Source: Clostridiales bacterium
GTDB taxonomy: Bacteria > Bacillota > Clostridia > Saccharofermentanales > Saccharofermentanaceae
DNA: 36,208 nucleotides
Assembly (NCBI GenBank): GCA_017427465.1
Contig: JAFRST010000034.1
Coordinates: 1 to 36,208, forward strand
Direction: 5' to 3'
Positions 35,851-36,208 of this stretch are shown here, in pieces; the first letter of the stretch is position 1; every line of letters begins with the position of its first letter. A program made the translations under genes and the position numbers. The notes under the pieces were generated by a model. That model was given only the letters and a program-made list of their open reading frames with translations. It ran no database searches and was not told the origin of the DNA.

Positions 35851-36208
35851 ATGGCACAGAAGAAAAGCTTAAGACCCAGAAGAAGTGAGCGTAAGAACGT
35901 CGTAGACGGTCAGGCTCATATTCATGCTACATTCAACAACACAATTATTACTATTACCGACAAGCAGGGAAACACAATTTCCTGGGCTTCTGCCGGCATG
36001 GACGCCAAGGGTTCACGTAAGGGCACGAGCTATGCAGCTCAGGTTGCTTCCGAGAAGGCTGCAAAGGCAGCTTGTGATCACGGCATGAAGACTGTTGATG
36101 TTTATGTTAAGGGACCCGGATCCGGACGTGAGTCCGCAGTAAGAGCCCTTGAGACAGCAGGCCTCAGAGTCACAATGATCAAGGACGTAACACCGGTTCC
36201 GCACAACG
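35851..36208 (+). CDS. rpsK: Ribosomal protein S11 (5' part, cut by window end)
   Basis: 119 residues in frame to the end of the window; about ten C-terminal residues are missing. [55 protein letters not shown] and DVTPVPHN identify S11, a 30S platform protein binding the 690 region of 16S rRNA. AGGTGAGGTGAG precedes the ATG. By usual order rpsD, rpoA and rplQ would follow outside the window. Confidence 0.97.
   Translation, partial: MAQKKSLRPRRSERKNVVDGQAHIHATFNNTIITITDKQGNTISWASAGMDAKGSRKGTSYAAQVASEKAAKAACDHGMKTVDVYVKGPGSGRESAVRALETAGLRVTMIKDVTPVPHN

Overview
The window comes from a low-to-mid GC Gram-positive bacterium of the class Clostridia (Bacillota). Evidence: an hprK-murB-rapZ-whiA cluster, lipoproteins with a classic lipobox, strong GGAGG ribosome-binding sites, a Cys-type L36, a zinc-type adenylate kinase and a Trk potassium system. 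A tandem cellobiose phosphorylase and cellodextrin phosphorylase pair points to a plant-fibre degrader such as a rumen or gut clostridium. The genus is not determined.

Layout. Positions 1-136 hold the 3' end of a transposase-like gene. Facing it, 170-2005 (-) is one reading frame fusing phosphopentomutase (DeoB) to deoxyribose-phosphate aldolase (DeoC). A DEAD-box RNA helicase (2168-3286, +) converges on a four-gene minus-strand operon (8242 to 3310): a CobW-like P-loop protein with a YcgQ-like tail, a His/Asp-rich CobW GTPase, trkA and trkH. On the plus strand follow a tRNA-dihydrouridine synthase and a membrane protein. Then comes a small intergenic region with a promoter, stacked hairpins and a strong bidirectional terminator (a candidate small RNA), and a minus-strand 2-hydroxyacid dehydrogenase. 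A divergent CbiG-like protein and two lipoproteins come next, the second a sugar-type solute-binding protein.

Positions 15291-24535 form a carbon-metabolism and cell-wall block: cellobiose phosphorylase, cellodextrin phosphorylase, HPr kinase/phosphorylase, MurB, RapZ and WhiA. The usual yvcK is missing between rapZ and whiA. Positions 24667-31793 carry a membrane-anchored PQQ-type propeller protein, two unknown proteins, a uridine-kinase-like enzyme, MetA (with the Glu111 typical of acetyl-CoA users), a stand-alone NAD(P)HX dehydratase and alanine racemase. The right end is secY-adk-map-infA, then, after a terminator and a new promoter, rpmJ-rpsM-rpsK (cut by the window end). secY has its own promoter and follows alr, so it is separated from the usual upstream ribosomal protein genes.

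How the genes may work together: cellodextrins entering the cell would be phosphorolysed to glucose-1-phosphate by Cdp and Cbp. HprK would report energy and sugar status to catabolite control, while MurB and Alr feed peptidoglycan synthesis. No CRISPR array, tRNA or rRNA gene was recognised. The least explained elements are the DeoB-DeoC fusion, the CobW/Trk operon, the candidate small RNA near 10014-10209 and the structured leader upstream of rpsM. No intergenic stretch exceeds 300 bases.
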